Assembly (NCBI GenBank): GCA_963824595.1
Contig: CAWGPY010000001.1
Location: 248,001 to 312,000, forward strand
Length of the DNA stretch: 64,000 bases
Reading direction: 5' to 3'
DNA from: Cybelea sp963824595
GTDB lineage: Bacteria; Vulcanimicrobiota; Vulcanimicrobiia; Vulcanimicrobiales; Vulcanimicrobiaceae
Both the position numbers and the translations under genes were made by a program. The notes beneath the pieces are model-generated. The model was not told where the DNA came from. It saw only the letters and a program-made list of their open reading frames with translations, and ran no database searches. Below are positions 43,128-51,841 of the stretch, piece after piece; the stretch's first letter is position 1; each line of letters begins with the position of its first letter.

Positions 43128-43562
43128 CTACTTCGTGACCATTTGCACGTTCGTTCCGTCGGCGTTCATTACGGCGATACGCATCCCGCTGCCGAGGCGG
43201 TTGGTCTGAAACGCGATGTGCGTTCCGTCCGGAGACCATGCGGCTTGTGCACGTTTTGTCCGCCCGCCGTAAGCGTGCGCGGACGTCCGCCGAAAACGGA
43301 CCGCGCCAATGTTGTCGTCGGCGCCGCTCGCCAGGGGCGATTCATAGGTTGTGAAGAGCAGGTCGCCGCTTGGAAACCATGCGACGCTGCCGATGCCGCC
43401 CGGCACCCGAGCCGGTACCGCCGTCAACCCGGTTCGGTCGGTTCGGATTACGTAGATCTGGCGCTGGCCGCCGCGATTCGAGATAAACGCGAGCGAACTA
43501 GCGGCCGCTACCGATGCCCCGGACGCGTCGAAGGCGGTTGCGAGCAAAAAGGCAGAAATCAT
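43128..43562 (-). CDS. Short TolB-like (PD40) secreted protein
   Basis: The 144-residue product starts with a signal-like segment and has PD40/TolB-type strands (LAFISNRGGQRQIYVIRTDR, AWSPDGTHIAFQTNRLGSGM, MRIAVMNADGTNVQMVT). TolB propellers need six blades and about 400 residues; only about three are present, so this is a shortened form or a subunit that needs partners. GAGGT lies a few bases before the ATG. It sits seven bases after a serine hydrolase gene and six before the cyclase gene, surely in one operon. Confidence 0.7.
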   Translation of the reverse strand: MISAFLLATAFDASGASVAAASSLAFISNRGGQRQIYVIRTDRTGLTAVPARVPGGIGSVAWFPSGDLLFTTYESPLASGADDNIGAVRFRRTSAHAYGGRTKRAQAAWSPDGTHIAFQTNRLGSGMRIAVMNADGTNVQMVTK

Positions 43563-43569
43563 CGCTACC

Positions 43570-44712
43570 TCACTTTAGGAACGGAACGTTGTTCGGCGTG
43601 ACGATCTTCGCGATGTCGCGAAAGATAGCGTTTGCCACGCCGGGAAAAGGCTTCTCGCGTTGGCTGTTGATGAAGACGACGATCGTCGTGCCGGTCGCGG
43701 GCATGTAGTAGGCCCCGGTGTTGTAGCCGGTGATCCCGCCCGTGTACCCATACCACCCGGCCGAACAGCCGATGCCGAGACCGAACGATAGATTCCCCTC
43801 ACCGGTCGGCAAGCATGTCAGCCGCGCCTTCTGCGACGCCGCGCCGTTCGTCGTCCCCGTCACGTAGGCTTTGACCCATTTCTTCATATCGGCCATGTCC
43901 GAAATCATGACCCCCGCCGCCCACGAAACCGACGGCGCGAGAATCGCCGATTCGTCGACCCACCGCCCATCGCTCAGCGAGTAGCCATGCGCGTAGGGCG
44001 CCGGCATTCCCCAAGCCGTCGTTGGAAACGTCGTCTGGGCAAGGCCCCACGGGACGATGATGCGCTCGTGGATCTGATCTTGGATCGTGTCGTGCGTCAC
44101 TTTCTCGATGATGAGTCCAAGCACGAACCAGTTCGTGTTGCTGTAGTTGTACTTCGTTCCCGGAGGAAACAGCGGCGGCTGCTTCGCGGCGAGCTCGACC
44201 CACTGCCGCGGCGTCCGGCGCGACCACGCCGCCTCGCTTTCTTTCTGGACGCCCGGGACGGCGTACGCGTCGATGATGCCGCTTCGCATTTCGGCCAGCT
44301 GCCGCAGCGTGATTTGGTGGTCGTTCGGGATCGCGATCCCAAGTTGGAAACGCGCGATGGTGTCGTCGAGGCGCAGCTTCTTTTCGTCAACGAGCTGGAG
44401 CAGCACGGTCGCCACGAACGTCTTCGTGTTGCTGCCGATGCGGAAATGATCGTCCAGCCTCATCGCCGAATGGGTCGCGAGGTTCGAATAACCGTAGCCT
44501 TTCGTGAACTCCCCTTTGCCAGGTACCCACACGCCGACGACCGCGCCGGGTACGGGCTGCGCGCCGCCGTACGCGGCGAGCTCCTTGGTGACGGCGGTCG
44601 AGATGGCGCGTTGAACGCCGGGCGTGAGTTGAGCGGCCGCTGCACCGCCACGAGATCCCGTAGCCTGGAGCGTAACGCCGAGCGCGAGGAAAAATAAGCC
44701 GAGATATTTCAT
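43570..44712 (-). CDS. Class C beta-lactamase-like serine hydrolase
   Basis: The 380-residue secreted protein (LGLFFLALGVTLQATG) has S94-N-T-K97 (FRIGSNTKTF), YSN in YNYSNTNWF, and YTGGITGYN as the KTG-like third motif. Overall it resembles D-alanyl-D-alanine carboxypeptidases and esterases of the same superfamily as 38695. AAGGGAA five bases before the ATG is a good ribosome site. It begins a compact set with the TolB-like and cyclase genes. Confidence 0.85.
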   Translation of the reverse strand: MKYLGLFFLALGVTLQATGSRGGAAAAQLTPGVQRAISTAVTKELAAYGGAQPVPGAVVGVWVPGKGEFTKGYGYSNLATHSAMRLDDHFRIGSNTKTFVATVLLQLVDEKKLRLDDTIARFQLGIAIPNDHQITLRQLAEMRSGIIDAYAVPGVQKESEAAWSRRTPRQWVELAAKQPPLFPPGTKYNYSNTNWFVLGLIIEKVTHDTIQDQIHERIIVPWGLAQTTFPTTAWGMPAPYAHGYSLSDGRWVDESAILAPSVSWAAGVMISDMADMKKWVKAYVTGTTNGAASQKARLTCLPTGEGNLSFGLGIGCSAGWYGYTGGITGYNTGAYYMPATGTTIVVFINSQREKPFPGVANAIFRDIAKIVTPNNVPFLK

Positions 44713-44798
44713 GATATTCCCTTAGCAGCGCAAGCTAGTACACAGCCTGGGTGTTGCGACAATTGAGCAAGAGGTGGCGCATCGGGAGTTTCCTTTCG

Positions 44799-46343
44799 CT
44801 ATTTTGGGAACCGCTTGCGGTTGGCCAGCTCGAACGTGACGTAGGCCACCGCCTTCGACGCGAGCTCCAGCACGAACGGGTCGTTGTTCGCGAGGTTGTC
44901 GCACCACCGGTGCGGGCGATCGACGCATCCGCCGTCGTGGCTGGGCACGTTACCCTCGTAGTTGCCGAGGAAGCCGCCCCACAGCTTGGTCTCCCACGTG
45001 TGCTTGCAGCAGTCTTGCTCGGTCAGGATGCCGGTGTTGGGCACGCCGGCGAACGCGAACGAAAGCGAGTCGGTGCCGTCGTTCCCGAACCGCGCGGGAC
45101 GCGATACCACGCCGCCCGATCGAAAGAACTGCGCGAAGTATTCGTTGCCGATCTTCGACTCGGGGATCACGTTAGGCGGGAACTCGCGCGCCTTCGAGGC
45201 GAATTTGGGATCCGCGATCAGAATGTCGAAATTCGGCGTGGCCGTGACGTCGGCGTCCACGTCGAAGGCGATCTTGCTAAGGTCGCTCTTCGCGAGATGC
45301 GTCGTGTAGTAGCGCGAGCCGAGCAATCCGATCTCCTCGCCGCCGAACCAGATGTAGCGCAGGCGATTGCGGGTCGGCGTATGCGCGAGGTTGAGCGCGA
45401 TCTCCAGGATCGTCGTCGAGCCCGACGCGTTGTCGAGCATCCCCGCACCGAAGATCGAGTCGAGGTGCGCGTCGATCGCCACGATGCGGTTGGCATCGCC
45501 GTACGGCGAGTCGGCGATCACGTTGTAATCCACCCGGCTTCTGGCGCGCGAGCGAATCTCGACGCGCGCGATTTGCGGCTCACCCGACGCCTGGCGCCGC
45601 AGCATGTTTTGTCCGTCGGCTTGCGTGACGACGCCGGCCACGGGCACGCCGGCCGGATCGACGAGCCGCGCCTGGTAAGCGTCTTCGCCGGGCGTATCGC
45701 TGTAGAGAACGACCGCGCGGGCGCCGGCGCCGCGCGCGTTGGCGATCTGCGCGTCGAAGCTGCAGGCGCCGCGCTCGATCACCGCGACGTCGCCGGGCGT
45801 GAAGCGCGCGAAATCGCGCGCCGAGCAGCCCGTGCCGTCGCCGCGCGGCGCCTGCGCGGCGGCGGTAACGCTGCCGTCGCCCGACTGCGGCGCGGCGAAC
45901 CAATCCCGTCCGAACGCGTAGCTGCGGCCCGCGGTGCGCAGCAGCGGCGTGCCGAGGGGCTCGACCTTGCGGTACAGATATTTCTGCACCGTCACCGTGT
46001 AGCCGGCGCGCTGCATGAGCTCGGCGACATAGGCCACCGACGCCGCGTAGCCGGGGGTGCCCGTGTCGCGATTCGGGTGTCCGAGCGAGCCGGGATTCGC
46101 GTCGGCGATCGTCTGAAAGTGGGCGAGCCGGCGCCAGAGCCACGCCCGCGTTATGCATTGCTCCAGCTTGGCTGCGGTATCGTTAACGCGCGACTGGCAC
46201 ACTTGCTGCCGCACGTCGGCGCCCTCGGTCGGAGGCAGCGGCGTCGCGCCTTGGCCGCCGGCGCGGCACGCTGCGAGCACCAAGCTCGTCAGCAGGCAGA
46301 GCGGCACGAGCCGCGGAGCTCGGGACGGACGTGAGGTGGGCAT
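44799..46343 (-). CDS. M28-family metallopeptidase lipoprotein with PA insert
   Basis: The 514-residue product has a lipoprotein signal (LTSLVLAAC, C26) and an M28 aminopeptidase fold: AIDAHLDSI (first zinc His), MLDNASGST (bridging Asp), WFGGEEIGLLGS (catalytic and ligand Glu), DVDADV (ligand Asp) and a late His in KHTWET. A protease-associated domain (about 165-285, with FTPGDVAVIERGACSFDAQI) is inserted. It probably trims peptides on the cell surface. ATG 46343 lacks a ribosome site but gives the best lipoprotein leader; a longer frame from 46430 would overlap the divergent gene. Confidence 0.85.
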   Translation of the reverse strand: MPTSRPSRAPRLVPLCLLTSLVLAACRAGGQGATPLPPTEGADVRQQVCQSRVNDTAAKLEQCITRAWLWRRLAHFQTIADANPGSLGHPNRDTGTPGYAASVAYVAELMQRAGYTVTVQKYLYRKVEPLGTPLLRTAGRSYAFGRDWFAAPQSGDGSVTAAAQAPRGDGTGCSARDFARFTPGDVAVIERGACSFDAQIANARGAGARAVVLYSDTPGEDAYQARLVDPAGVPVAGVVTQADGQNMLRRQASGEPQIARVEIRSRARSRVDYNVIADSPYGDANRIVAIDAHLDSIFGAGMLDNASGSTTILEIALNLAHTPTRNRLRYIWFGGEEIGLLGSRYYTTHLAKSDLSKIAFDVDADVTATPNFDILIADPKFASKAREFPPNVIPESKIGNEYFAQFFRSGGVVSRPARFGNDGTDSLSFAFAGVPNTGILTEQDCCKHTWETKLWGGFLGNYEGNVPSHDGGCVDRPHRWCDNLANNDPFVLELASKAVAYVTFELANRKRFPK

Positions 46344-46404
46344 CTGCGGGAATTGGGAGGCTCGCCGGCAGCGGTTCCTGCCGGCGAATCGAAAAGCGGT
46401 CTCG

Positions 46405-47634
46405 ATGAAACGAATTGCGTCGCTCCTCATGCTCGCGTTGCTGACCGGTTGTGCCGGTACGGCCTCGACTTTTCCCGTCGCGGTGACGCAGCGGACGTCG
46501 GCGGAGCGCCCCGCAGGCGCCTGGCTCTGCGGCTCCTCTCCGTCCGCAGCGCGCGGCGTCGAGACCGCGCCTGCCGGCGGTCCCTATACGTCCCTCTACA
46601 AATTCAAGGCGGGCAACGACGGCGGCTATCCGTATGGCGAGCTTCTGGCCGTGAACGGCAAACTCTACGGCACGACCGATGTCGGCGGCACGCATGGCTA
46701 CGGAACGATCTACCAGCTGACGACGTCGGGTCAAGAGCGCGTCGTTTACAGTTTCAAGGGAGGCAACGATGGCGCATATCCGTGCGGCGGCGTCGTTGCC
46801 CTCAACGGAAAACTCTATGGCGCGACGCAAGCGGGCGGATCGACGGGCTGGGGCACGCTGTTCTGGGCGAGCACGACCGGACAAGAGCACGTCATCTACA
46901 CGTTCAAGGCGGGCGGCGACGGCGCGGCCCCGTACGGCCGGCTGCTCCTGCTCGGCGGAAAACTCTACGGAACTACGGTCGAAGGCGGTGTCAACGGCGG
47001 GTGGGGAACGGTGTTCGTGAGTTCGCCCAACGGCCCGGCGCGCGTCATCTACCGCTTCAAGGCCGGCAGCGACGGCGGCTACCCTTACGGCAAGCTGATC
47101 GCGCTCAACGACACGTTGTACGGAACGACGATGCAAGGCGGCACGGCCGGCTGGGGCACGGTCTTCAGTCTGACGACCGCAGGCAAGGAGCGCGTGCTTC
47201 ATAGCTTTAAAGCCGGCAAGGACGGCGGCTATCCGTTCGACGGGCTCACTGCGCTCGGCGGTAAGTTCTACGGCACCACGAAGTATGGTGGATCCGCCGG
47301 CTACGGCACGGTGTTCGAGTGCGGCACGTCCGGTCAAGAGCGCGTGGTGTATTCATTCAAGAGCGGCAAGGACGGTGCGTATCCGTACGCCGCGCTCGCG
47401 GCCGTGGACGGCGCCCTCTACGGCACCACCTATGAGGGCGGCTCGCGGAACTGGGGAACGGTCTTCAAGGTCACAACGGACGGGATCGAGCGCGTGATCT
47501 ATGCGTTCAAGGCAGGGAGCGATGGGGCATATCCGTTCGCGCGGCTGCTGGAGTTCGACGGCAAGCTCTACGGCACAACGCAAGGGGGCGGCGTCAACGG
47601 CGGATGGGGAACGGCGTTTAGCGTCGCTCCGTAG
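46405..47634 (+). CDS. GloVer-type tandem-repeat lipoprotein
   Basis: The 409-residue product has a lipobox (LLMLALLTGC, C16) and about eight very regular repeats (YSFKGGNDGAYPCGGVVALN, GKLYGTTVEGG, GTVFSLTTAGKERVLHSFKAG). The repeats are more uniform than in the island copies at 31032 and 33604, suggesting recent internal expansion. No ribosome site is evident. It lies outside the tRNA-bounded island, divergent from the M28 peptidase with about 60 bases between the starts. Confidence 0.8.
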   Translation: MKRIASLLMLALLTGCAGTASTFPVAVTQRTSAERPAGAWLCGSSPSAARGVETAPAGGPYTSLYKFKAGNDGGYPYGELLAVNGKLYGTTDVGGTHGYGTIYQLTTSGQERVVYSFKGGNDGAYPCGGVVALNGKLYGATQAGGSTGWGTLFWASTTGQEHVIYTFKAGGDGAAPYGRLLLLGGKLYGTTVEGGVNGGWGTVFVSSPNGPARVIYRFKAGSDGGYPYGKLIALNDTLYGTTMQGGTAGWGTVFSLTTAGKERVLHSFKAGKDGGYPFDGLTALGGKFYGTTKYGGSAGYGTVFECGTSGQERVVYSFKSGKDGAYPYAALAAVDGALYGTTYEGGSRNWGTVFKVTTDGIERVIYAFKAGSDGAYPFARLLEFDGKLYGTTQGGGVNGGWGTAFSVAP

Positions 47635-47636
47635 CG

Positions 47637-48419
47637 CTACGGCTTTCCGAAATAACTCGTGATGTCGAAGTAGAAGTCGCGTTCGGCCTTGGTCGGCGGG
47701 CAGAAGACGTGCAGCCGATCGTAGGCACGGCTTCCGTCGCGCAGCAGCGATTGCTGCCGAAGCCGCCAGGGGGTGTCGTTCACGCATGGGTGATAAGCGA
47801 GATACAGGTACTCCCACGCAACGCCGTCGGTCTCGTTCTGCTGCACGTCGAGGATCGCGGCGGCAATGCCGTCGCCGTTCGGCGCCTGCGGTGAAGCCTG
47901 GGCGGGCAGGGTCTTTGGAACCTCGCCGATCCATTCGAAGCTGAGCACCCGGTCGTTCTCGAACGAATACGCGGCGCCCGTCGTCGCGCCCGTGCGGCCG
48001 ACCAGGAGGGGGCTCCCGTCGCTGTCGGTTTTGGATATCAGCGCCGGCTGACTCGCCTTGACGCGGTCGAGCGTGTCGCCTAATCGAATGCCCTTCGGAT
48101 CGGGCGGCACGTTTTGGACGACTGCCGTCGGCGCGGTCTGGGTGAACCCCTGAAACCCGACGACGTAGCCGCGCGCCTCGATGACCAGCGCGAAGGTTGT
48201 CTTCGAGCCGGGGACCCAGTAGCGCGCAACGTACTCCGGACCGTTGTCGCCGGTGACCTGCACCACTCGGAGCGGATCGCCCAGCGACGCCCGAAGACTT
48301 GCGGCCGGCGCGCCGAGCGGAATACCGAACCACGCGACCAGCGCGGCGGGCGTCGCCGCGGCTTGCGGCGCGGGCGTCGCGGCGGCTTGCGCCAACAGCA
48401 AAGCGGCGGTGGGGATCAC
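47637..48419 (-). CDS. Secreted protein of unknown function
   Basis: The 260-residue product begins with a short signal-like segment (MIPTAALLLAQAAATPAPQA). Two similar segments, FGIPLGAPAASLRASLGDPL and GIRLGDTLDRVKASQPALIS, look like duplicated SmpA/OmlA-like folds. Three Cys occur near the C-terminus. I recognise no family. An in-frame TAG directly before GTG 48419 fixes this as the only upstream start. Convergent with the GloVer gene two bases away. Confidence 0.6.
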   Translation of the reverse strand: MIPTAALLLAQAAATPAPQAAATPAALVAWFGIPLGAPAASLRASLGDPLRVVQVTGDNGPEYVARYWVPGSKTTFALVIEARGYVVGFQGFTQTAPTAVVQNVPPDPKGIRLGDTLDRVKASQPALISKTDSDGSPLLVGRTGATTGAAYSFENDRVLSFEWIGEVPKTLPAQASPQAPNGDGIAAAILDVQQNETDGVAWEYLYLAYHPCVNDTPWRLRQQSLLRDGSRAYDRLHVFCPPTKAERDFYFDITSYFGKP

Positions 48420-48471
48420 CTAGCCGCGTTTCGCACATCGGCGCCCGCTCACCCCTGGAAATCCCGCCGCG

Positions 48472-49920
48472 TTACGGAACGCGAGTAAAGCTAATCGTGC
48501 CGATGCGCACGGTCGCGATGCGCCCATTTTTGCCGCGCGCAAAATCCAGCGTCGCTCCGGCGAGCGTAAAATAACGCAGCGGCGTGGACGCGTAGAGCCG
48601 CGATGGAACGCTTCCGAGGACCGGGCTGTTCACCAACAGCACGCCGGCGCCGGCCTCGCGGCCGATCGCGACGTCGAGCGTCACCCGTTCGCCGCCCACG
48701 TTGGCCGCATACTTTCCGGCGACGCCGCGCATCGTAGCGGCGCCGATCGTCATCGCCGTCTTCGGCTGGGGCTGCAGCACCGGCCACGCGTAGGCCTTTG
48801 CGACCGCATGCACCACCTCGTCTGCCAGCAGCAAGCCGTTATCCGAGTTGGTCATCACGACGACGCCGCGTCCGCCCCGATCGAGGCCGATGAAAATGCC
48901 CTGAAATCCTTCGTTGGCGCCGTTGTGGCTGAAGTAACTCGGCAGCACTTCCGGCCCCAAGCCAAAGCCTTTCGACCCTTGCGTGGTCATCTCGCGCGCG
49001 ACCGTTGCGTCGATCGGCGGCTTGCCGCGCCCGCGCAGCGCGTTCTGAATCGCGATCACGAACGCCGCGAGATCCAACGGGGTCGTCCAGAGCCCGGCCG
49101 CAGCCATCGTGGGATAGACGTGCCATCCCCGGTGCACCGGCTTGGCGTCCCCGTAGTACCCGCCGGCCGCACGCGGCCACAGCGATTGTGGCAACGGCTG
49201 GTCGAACGTGCTGTTCGTCATGCCCAATGGCGCGAGCACCGTCTGACGCATGAACGCTGGAAACGGCTCGCCGCTCACGTCGACCGCCAGCTGCTGCGCG
49301 ATCGCCGTGCCGCCGCCCGAGTATTCTGTCGCGCGGCCGGGGGTCGCGACCACGCGCACCGCCTCGCTGTTCGACGGCGGCGTGCCGTCGAGCACTTGCA
49401 GCAGCGTCGGCAGCGGCGCGTCGCGATCGTAGCCCTCGAAGCCGTGCACGTTGGTGCCGGCGCTGTGGCTCAGCAGCCGGCGCATCGTCACGCGTTCCGA
49501 CACCTCGGGCGGATACGTCACCTGCCACGATCGCAGCAGCGCGTTCGCGTCGGCGTCGAGGCTCAGGCCGCGCCGTTCGAAGAGCGCCAGGATGCCCGCG
49601 GCGGCGACGGGCTTGCTCATGGACGCCGCTTGGAAGAGCGTCGTCGTGGTGGCCGGCGTCTTGGCGGCGACGTCGCGCAGGCCGGCCGCGTAGGACCAGA
49701 CTACGCGATAGCCGTCGATCACGGCGATGCTCACCGCGGGAACGCGATAGTGGCGCATGCGGTCGGCCAGCGCGTGCGGGGGGCGCGGCATCCCGGCGAT
49801 GTAGTACGCGCTCTCCAGCCCGCTCGTGATGCGCGCCGGCCGCGGCTGCTTTTGCGCCAGACCGACGGTCGCGGATGCCGCGGCGAGCAATGCGGCGGCG
49901 GCGAAGGCCCGCGCGATCAT
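48472..49920 (-). CDS. Class C beta-lactamase-like serine hydrolase, coupled to the MCO-ZIP gene
   Basis: The 482-residue exported protein (AAAALLAAASATVGLAQ) has S100-M-S-K103, YSG in TEYSGGG, and SHNGANEGFQG as third motif, followed by a C-terminal beta domain of about 90 residues found in some esterases and penicillin-binding-protein relatives. It is the third such hydrolase in the window. Its ATG overlaps the stop of the upstream multicopper oxidase gene (ATGA), so the two are co-translated; a functional link is not obvious. Confidence 0.85.
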   Translation of the reverse strand: MIARAFAAAALLAAASATVGLAQKQPRPARITSGLESAYYIAGMPRPPHALADRMRHYRVPAVSIAVIDGYRVVWSYAAGLRDVAAKTPATTTTLFQAASMSKPVAAAGILALFERRGLSLDADANALLRSWQVTYPPEVSERVTMRRLLSHSAGTNVHGFEGYDRDAPLPTLLQVLDGTPPSNSEAVRVVATPGRATEYSGGGTAIAQQLAVDVSGEPFPAFMRQTVLAPLGMTNSTFDQPLPQSLWPRAAGGYYGDAKPVHRGWHVYPTMAAAGLWTTPLDLAAFVIAIQNALRGRGKPPIDATVAREMTTQGSKGFGLGPEVLPSYFSHNGANEGFQGIFIGLDRGGRGVVVMTNSDNGLLLADEVVHAVAKAYAWPVLQPQPKTAMTIGAATMRGVAGKYAANVGGERVTLDVAIGREAGAGVLLVNSPVLGSVPSRLYASTPLRYFTLAGATLDFARGKNGRIATVRIGTISFTRVP

Positions 49921-51788
49921 CCGCCGTTGATGTCGAGGAAGATCTCGGTTGCGAGCGCGATCAAGAAACCGGCGCACATTGTGGCGGTGACCGACGCCGT
50001 GAGCCCGGTGCGGCGCAGCACGCTCCACAGCTCGCCGATCACGAAGACCAGCGCGCCGACGGCGATGGCGAGAAAGAACACCGACAGCGTCGGCGAGTAG
50101 AACGTGTAGCCCAAAATGGTTCCGGCGAACGTGGGTCCCCCCGCGATCAGTCCGGCGAGGCCGATCTGCGCCCACGTGGGCACCACGCGACCGACCAGCG
50201 GCGCCGCGACGCCGAATCCCTCGGTGGCGTTGTGCAGCCCGAAGCCGACGATGAGCGCGAGCGCCACCGCGGTGGCCCCCGACGCCGCCGAGGCCCCGAT
50301 CGCCAATCCCTCGCCGAAGTTGTGCGCTCCGATGCCGACGGCGATGAGCGCGGCGAGCACGACCGGGTTCTCCGCATGCGCCGCAGCCTTGCGCGTGAAG
50401 TGCGTGGCCGCGCTGCCGAGCCCGACCAGTCCGATCAGGAGTCCCGCGACGAACACCAAAACTTGCGCCAGTGGGAACGCCGCAGCGCCGGCGTGCCAGG
50501 CGGTCATGCCGCGCGAAATCGGCAGAATGGCGTTCTGCGCGATTTCGACGACGAGATACAGCAGGATGCCGATCGCGAGCGCGTTGAGCAGCGCGATCGC
50601 CTGCGGCGAGAGCCGCCGGGCGCGCGCGATGGGCAGGCCCAGGAAGATGGTGAAGCCGGCGATCGCGCCCAGCAGCACGGTCTGCCAGAAACCGAGCGCG
50701 CGGACCATGGGCGTCGAGGCGGGCTGCATCGCGCGGTACATCTTGGTCAGCGTGTTCGGCGTGCCGGCGTAGTGGATCGCGGTGATCAGACCGGCCGGCA
50801 TGCCGCTTGCGTCTTCGATGTGATCCAGCACGTGGCAGTGGATCAGCCACGTCCCTGGTTTCGCATCGGCCTTAATCACGACGTCGACGCGCTGGCCCGG
50901 CGCCACCAGGACGGTGTCTTGGATGTCTTCATACGTCACCGGCGCGGCATCGCGGGCGATGATCCGCTGATAGTGCCCGTGGGTGTGCATGGTGTGGAAC
51001 TCTTCGCCCGAGATGTTGATCCAGCGGATGCGAAAGCGCTCGCCGGCGCGCACGTCGAGCACGCGGGTGGCCGGATACTCTTTGCCGTTGATGGTGAAGT
51101 GGTTCTCGGCACCGCTCTGGATCTGCCAGGACGACAGGATGCCCAGATAATCGTGCGCCAGTCCGCGCTCGACCGGTGCCGGCGTCGCCGGCTCGACGAC
51201 GATCGCGCCGTACAGGCCGGAGTCGAGCATCGCCTCATCATCGTGCGTGTGATAGATAAACGTGCCCGGCTGATCTGCGACGAAGCGGTAGACGAAGTGC
51301 CCGCCGTGCGGGACGAGCGGCTGCGAGATGCCGCCCACGCCGTCCATCTCGACGGGAATGTCGTGCACGCCGTGCAGGTGGATCGAATCGGGGGTGATGC
51401 CCTCGTTGGTATATTCGATCACCACCGTATCGCCTTGCCGCACGACGAGCGCCGGCCCCGGCACCACGCCGTTGTAGGTGTTGGCCATCACCGTGAGGCC
51501 GGGCTCGAGCGACCACGGCGCGGGGCGCTCGACGATGCGGAAGGTTTTCGTCCGGCCGTGTACGTCGGGCACCGCTTGATACGCGCCGTCGGGCCGCGCC
51601 ACCACCGCCGACTCGCCGGGCGCCGGGGTCGCGGCGGGGATGGGCCCGCGAATCGGCTGCAGCCCCAGCGTCGTGGAGTTCGGCGACGCCACGTCGTCCG
51701 CGTCGGCGAGCGCCCGAAGCGGCAACGCTGCGAGGAGAATCAGCGCGAATCCGGCGACCGCGCGAAAGGACCGTTTGGCCGGGGACAT
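49917..51788 (-). CDS. Multicopper oxidase fused to a ZIP metal transporter
   Basis: The 623-residue protein has a signal helix, then a multicopper oxidase (about 60-345) with all copper motifs: HLHG 137-140, HTH 180-182, HTMHTHGH 265-272, and HCHVLDH 317-323 with axial M330. It is short, with two cupredoxin domains rather than three. A ZIP-type permease follows from about 365 with roughly eight helices and the two family signatures HNFGEGLAIG (489-498) and HNATEG (519-524). The oxidase would face the periplasm and could oxidise a metal before or after transport, as Fet3-Ftr1 does for iron; this is inference. A DtxR/MntR-like palindrome adjoins the ATG. Its stop overlaps the next gene's start. 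Confidence 0.85.
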   Translation of the reverse strand: MSPAKRSFRAVAGFALILLAALPLRALADADDVASPNSTTLGLQPIRGPIPAATPAPGESAVVARPDGAYQAVPDVHGRTKTFRIVERPAPWSLEPGLTVMANTYNGVVPGPALVVRQGDTVVIEYTNEGITPDSIHLHGVHDIPVEMDGVGGISQPLVPHGGHFVYRFVADQPGTFIYHTHDDEAMLDSGLYGAIVVEPATPAPVERGLAHDYLGILSSWQIQSGAENHFTINGKEYPATRVLDVRAGERFRIRWINISGEEFHTMHTHGHYQRIIARDAAPVTYEDIQDTVLVAPGQRVDVVIKADAKPGTWLIHCHVLDHIEDASGMPAGLITAIHYAGTPNTLTKMYRAMQPASTPMVRALGFWQTVLLGAIAGFTIFLGLPIARARRLSPQAIALLNALAIGILLYLVVEIAQNAILPISRGMTAWHAGAAAFPLAQVLVFVAGLLIGLVGLGSAATHFTRKAAAHAENPVVLAALIAVGIGAHNFGEGLAIGASAASGATAVALALIVGFGLHNATEGFGVAAPLVGRVVPTWAQIGLAGLIAGGPTFAGTILGYTFYSPTLSVFFLAIAVGALVFVIGELWSVLRRTGLTASVTATMCAGFLIALATEIFLDINGG

Positions 51789-51789
51789 G

Positions 51790-51803
51790 TTAGGTATGCC
51801 TAA
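51790..51803. promoter_or_regulatory. Palindrome TTAGGTATGCCTAA, DtxR/MntR-like operator
   Basis: A perfect five-base inverted repeat (TTAGG/CCTAA) with a four-base centre, ending one base before the ATG of the MCO-ZIP gene. Twelve of 14 positions match one arm-plus-centre of the DtxR/IdeR consensus (TTAGGTTAGCCTAA). A repressor bound here would cover the start codon region of the fusion gene, and could also act on the divergent gene at 51842. Confidence 0.5.
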
Positions 51804-51841
51804 GATTGCCGGTAGGCAAGCCTTTTTCCTGGTGGCAGCCC

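Noticed and set aside
44735..44782. 15-codon frame with an SD site before the serine hydrolase gene, possible leader peptide
   Set aside because: Too short to judge and lacks the codon runs or hairpins expected of an attenuation leader.
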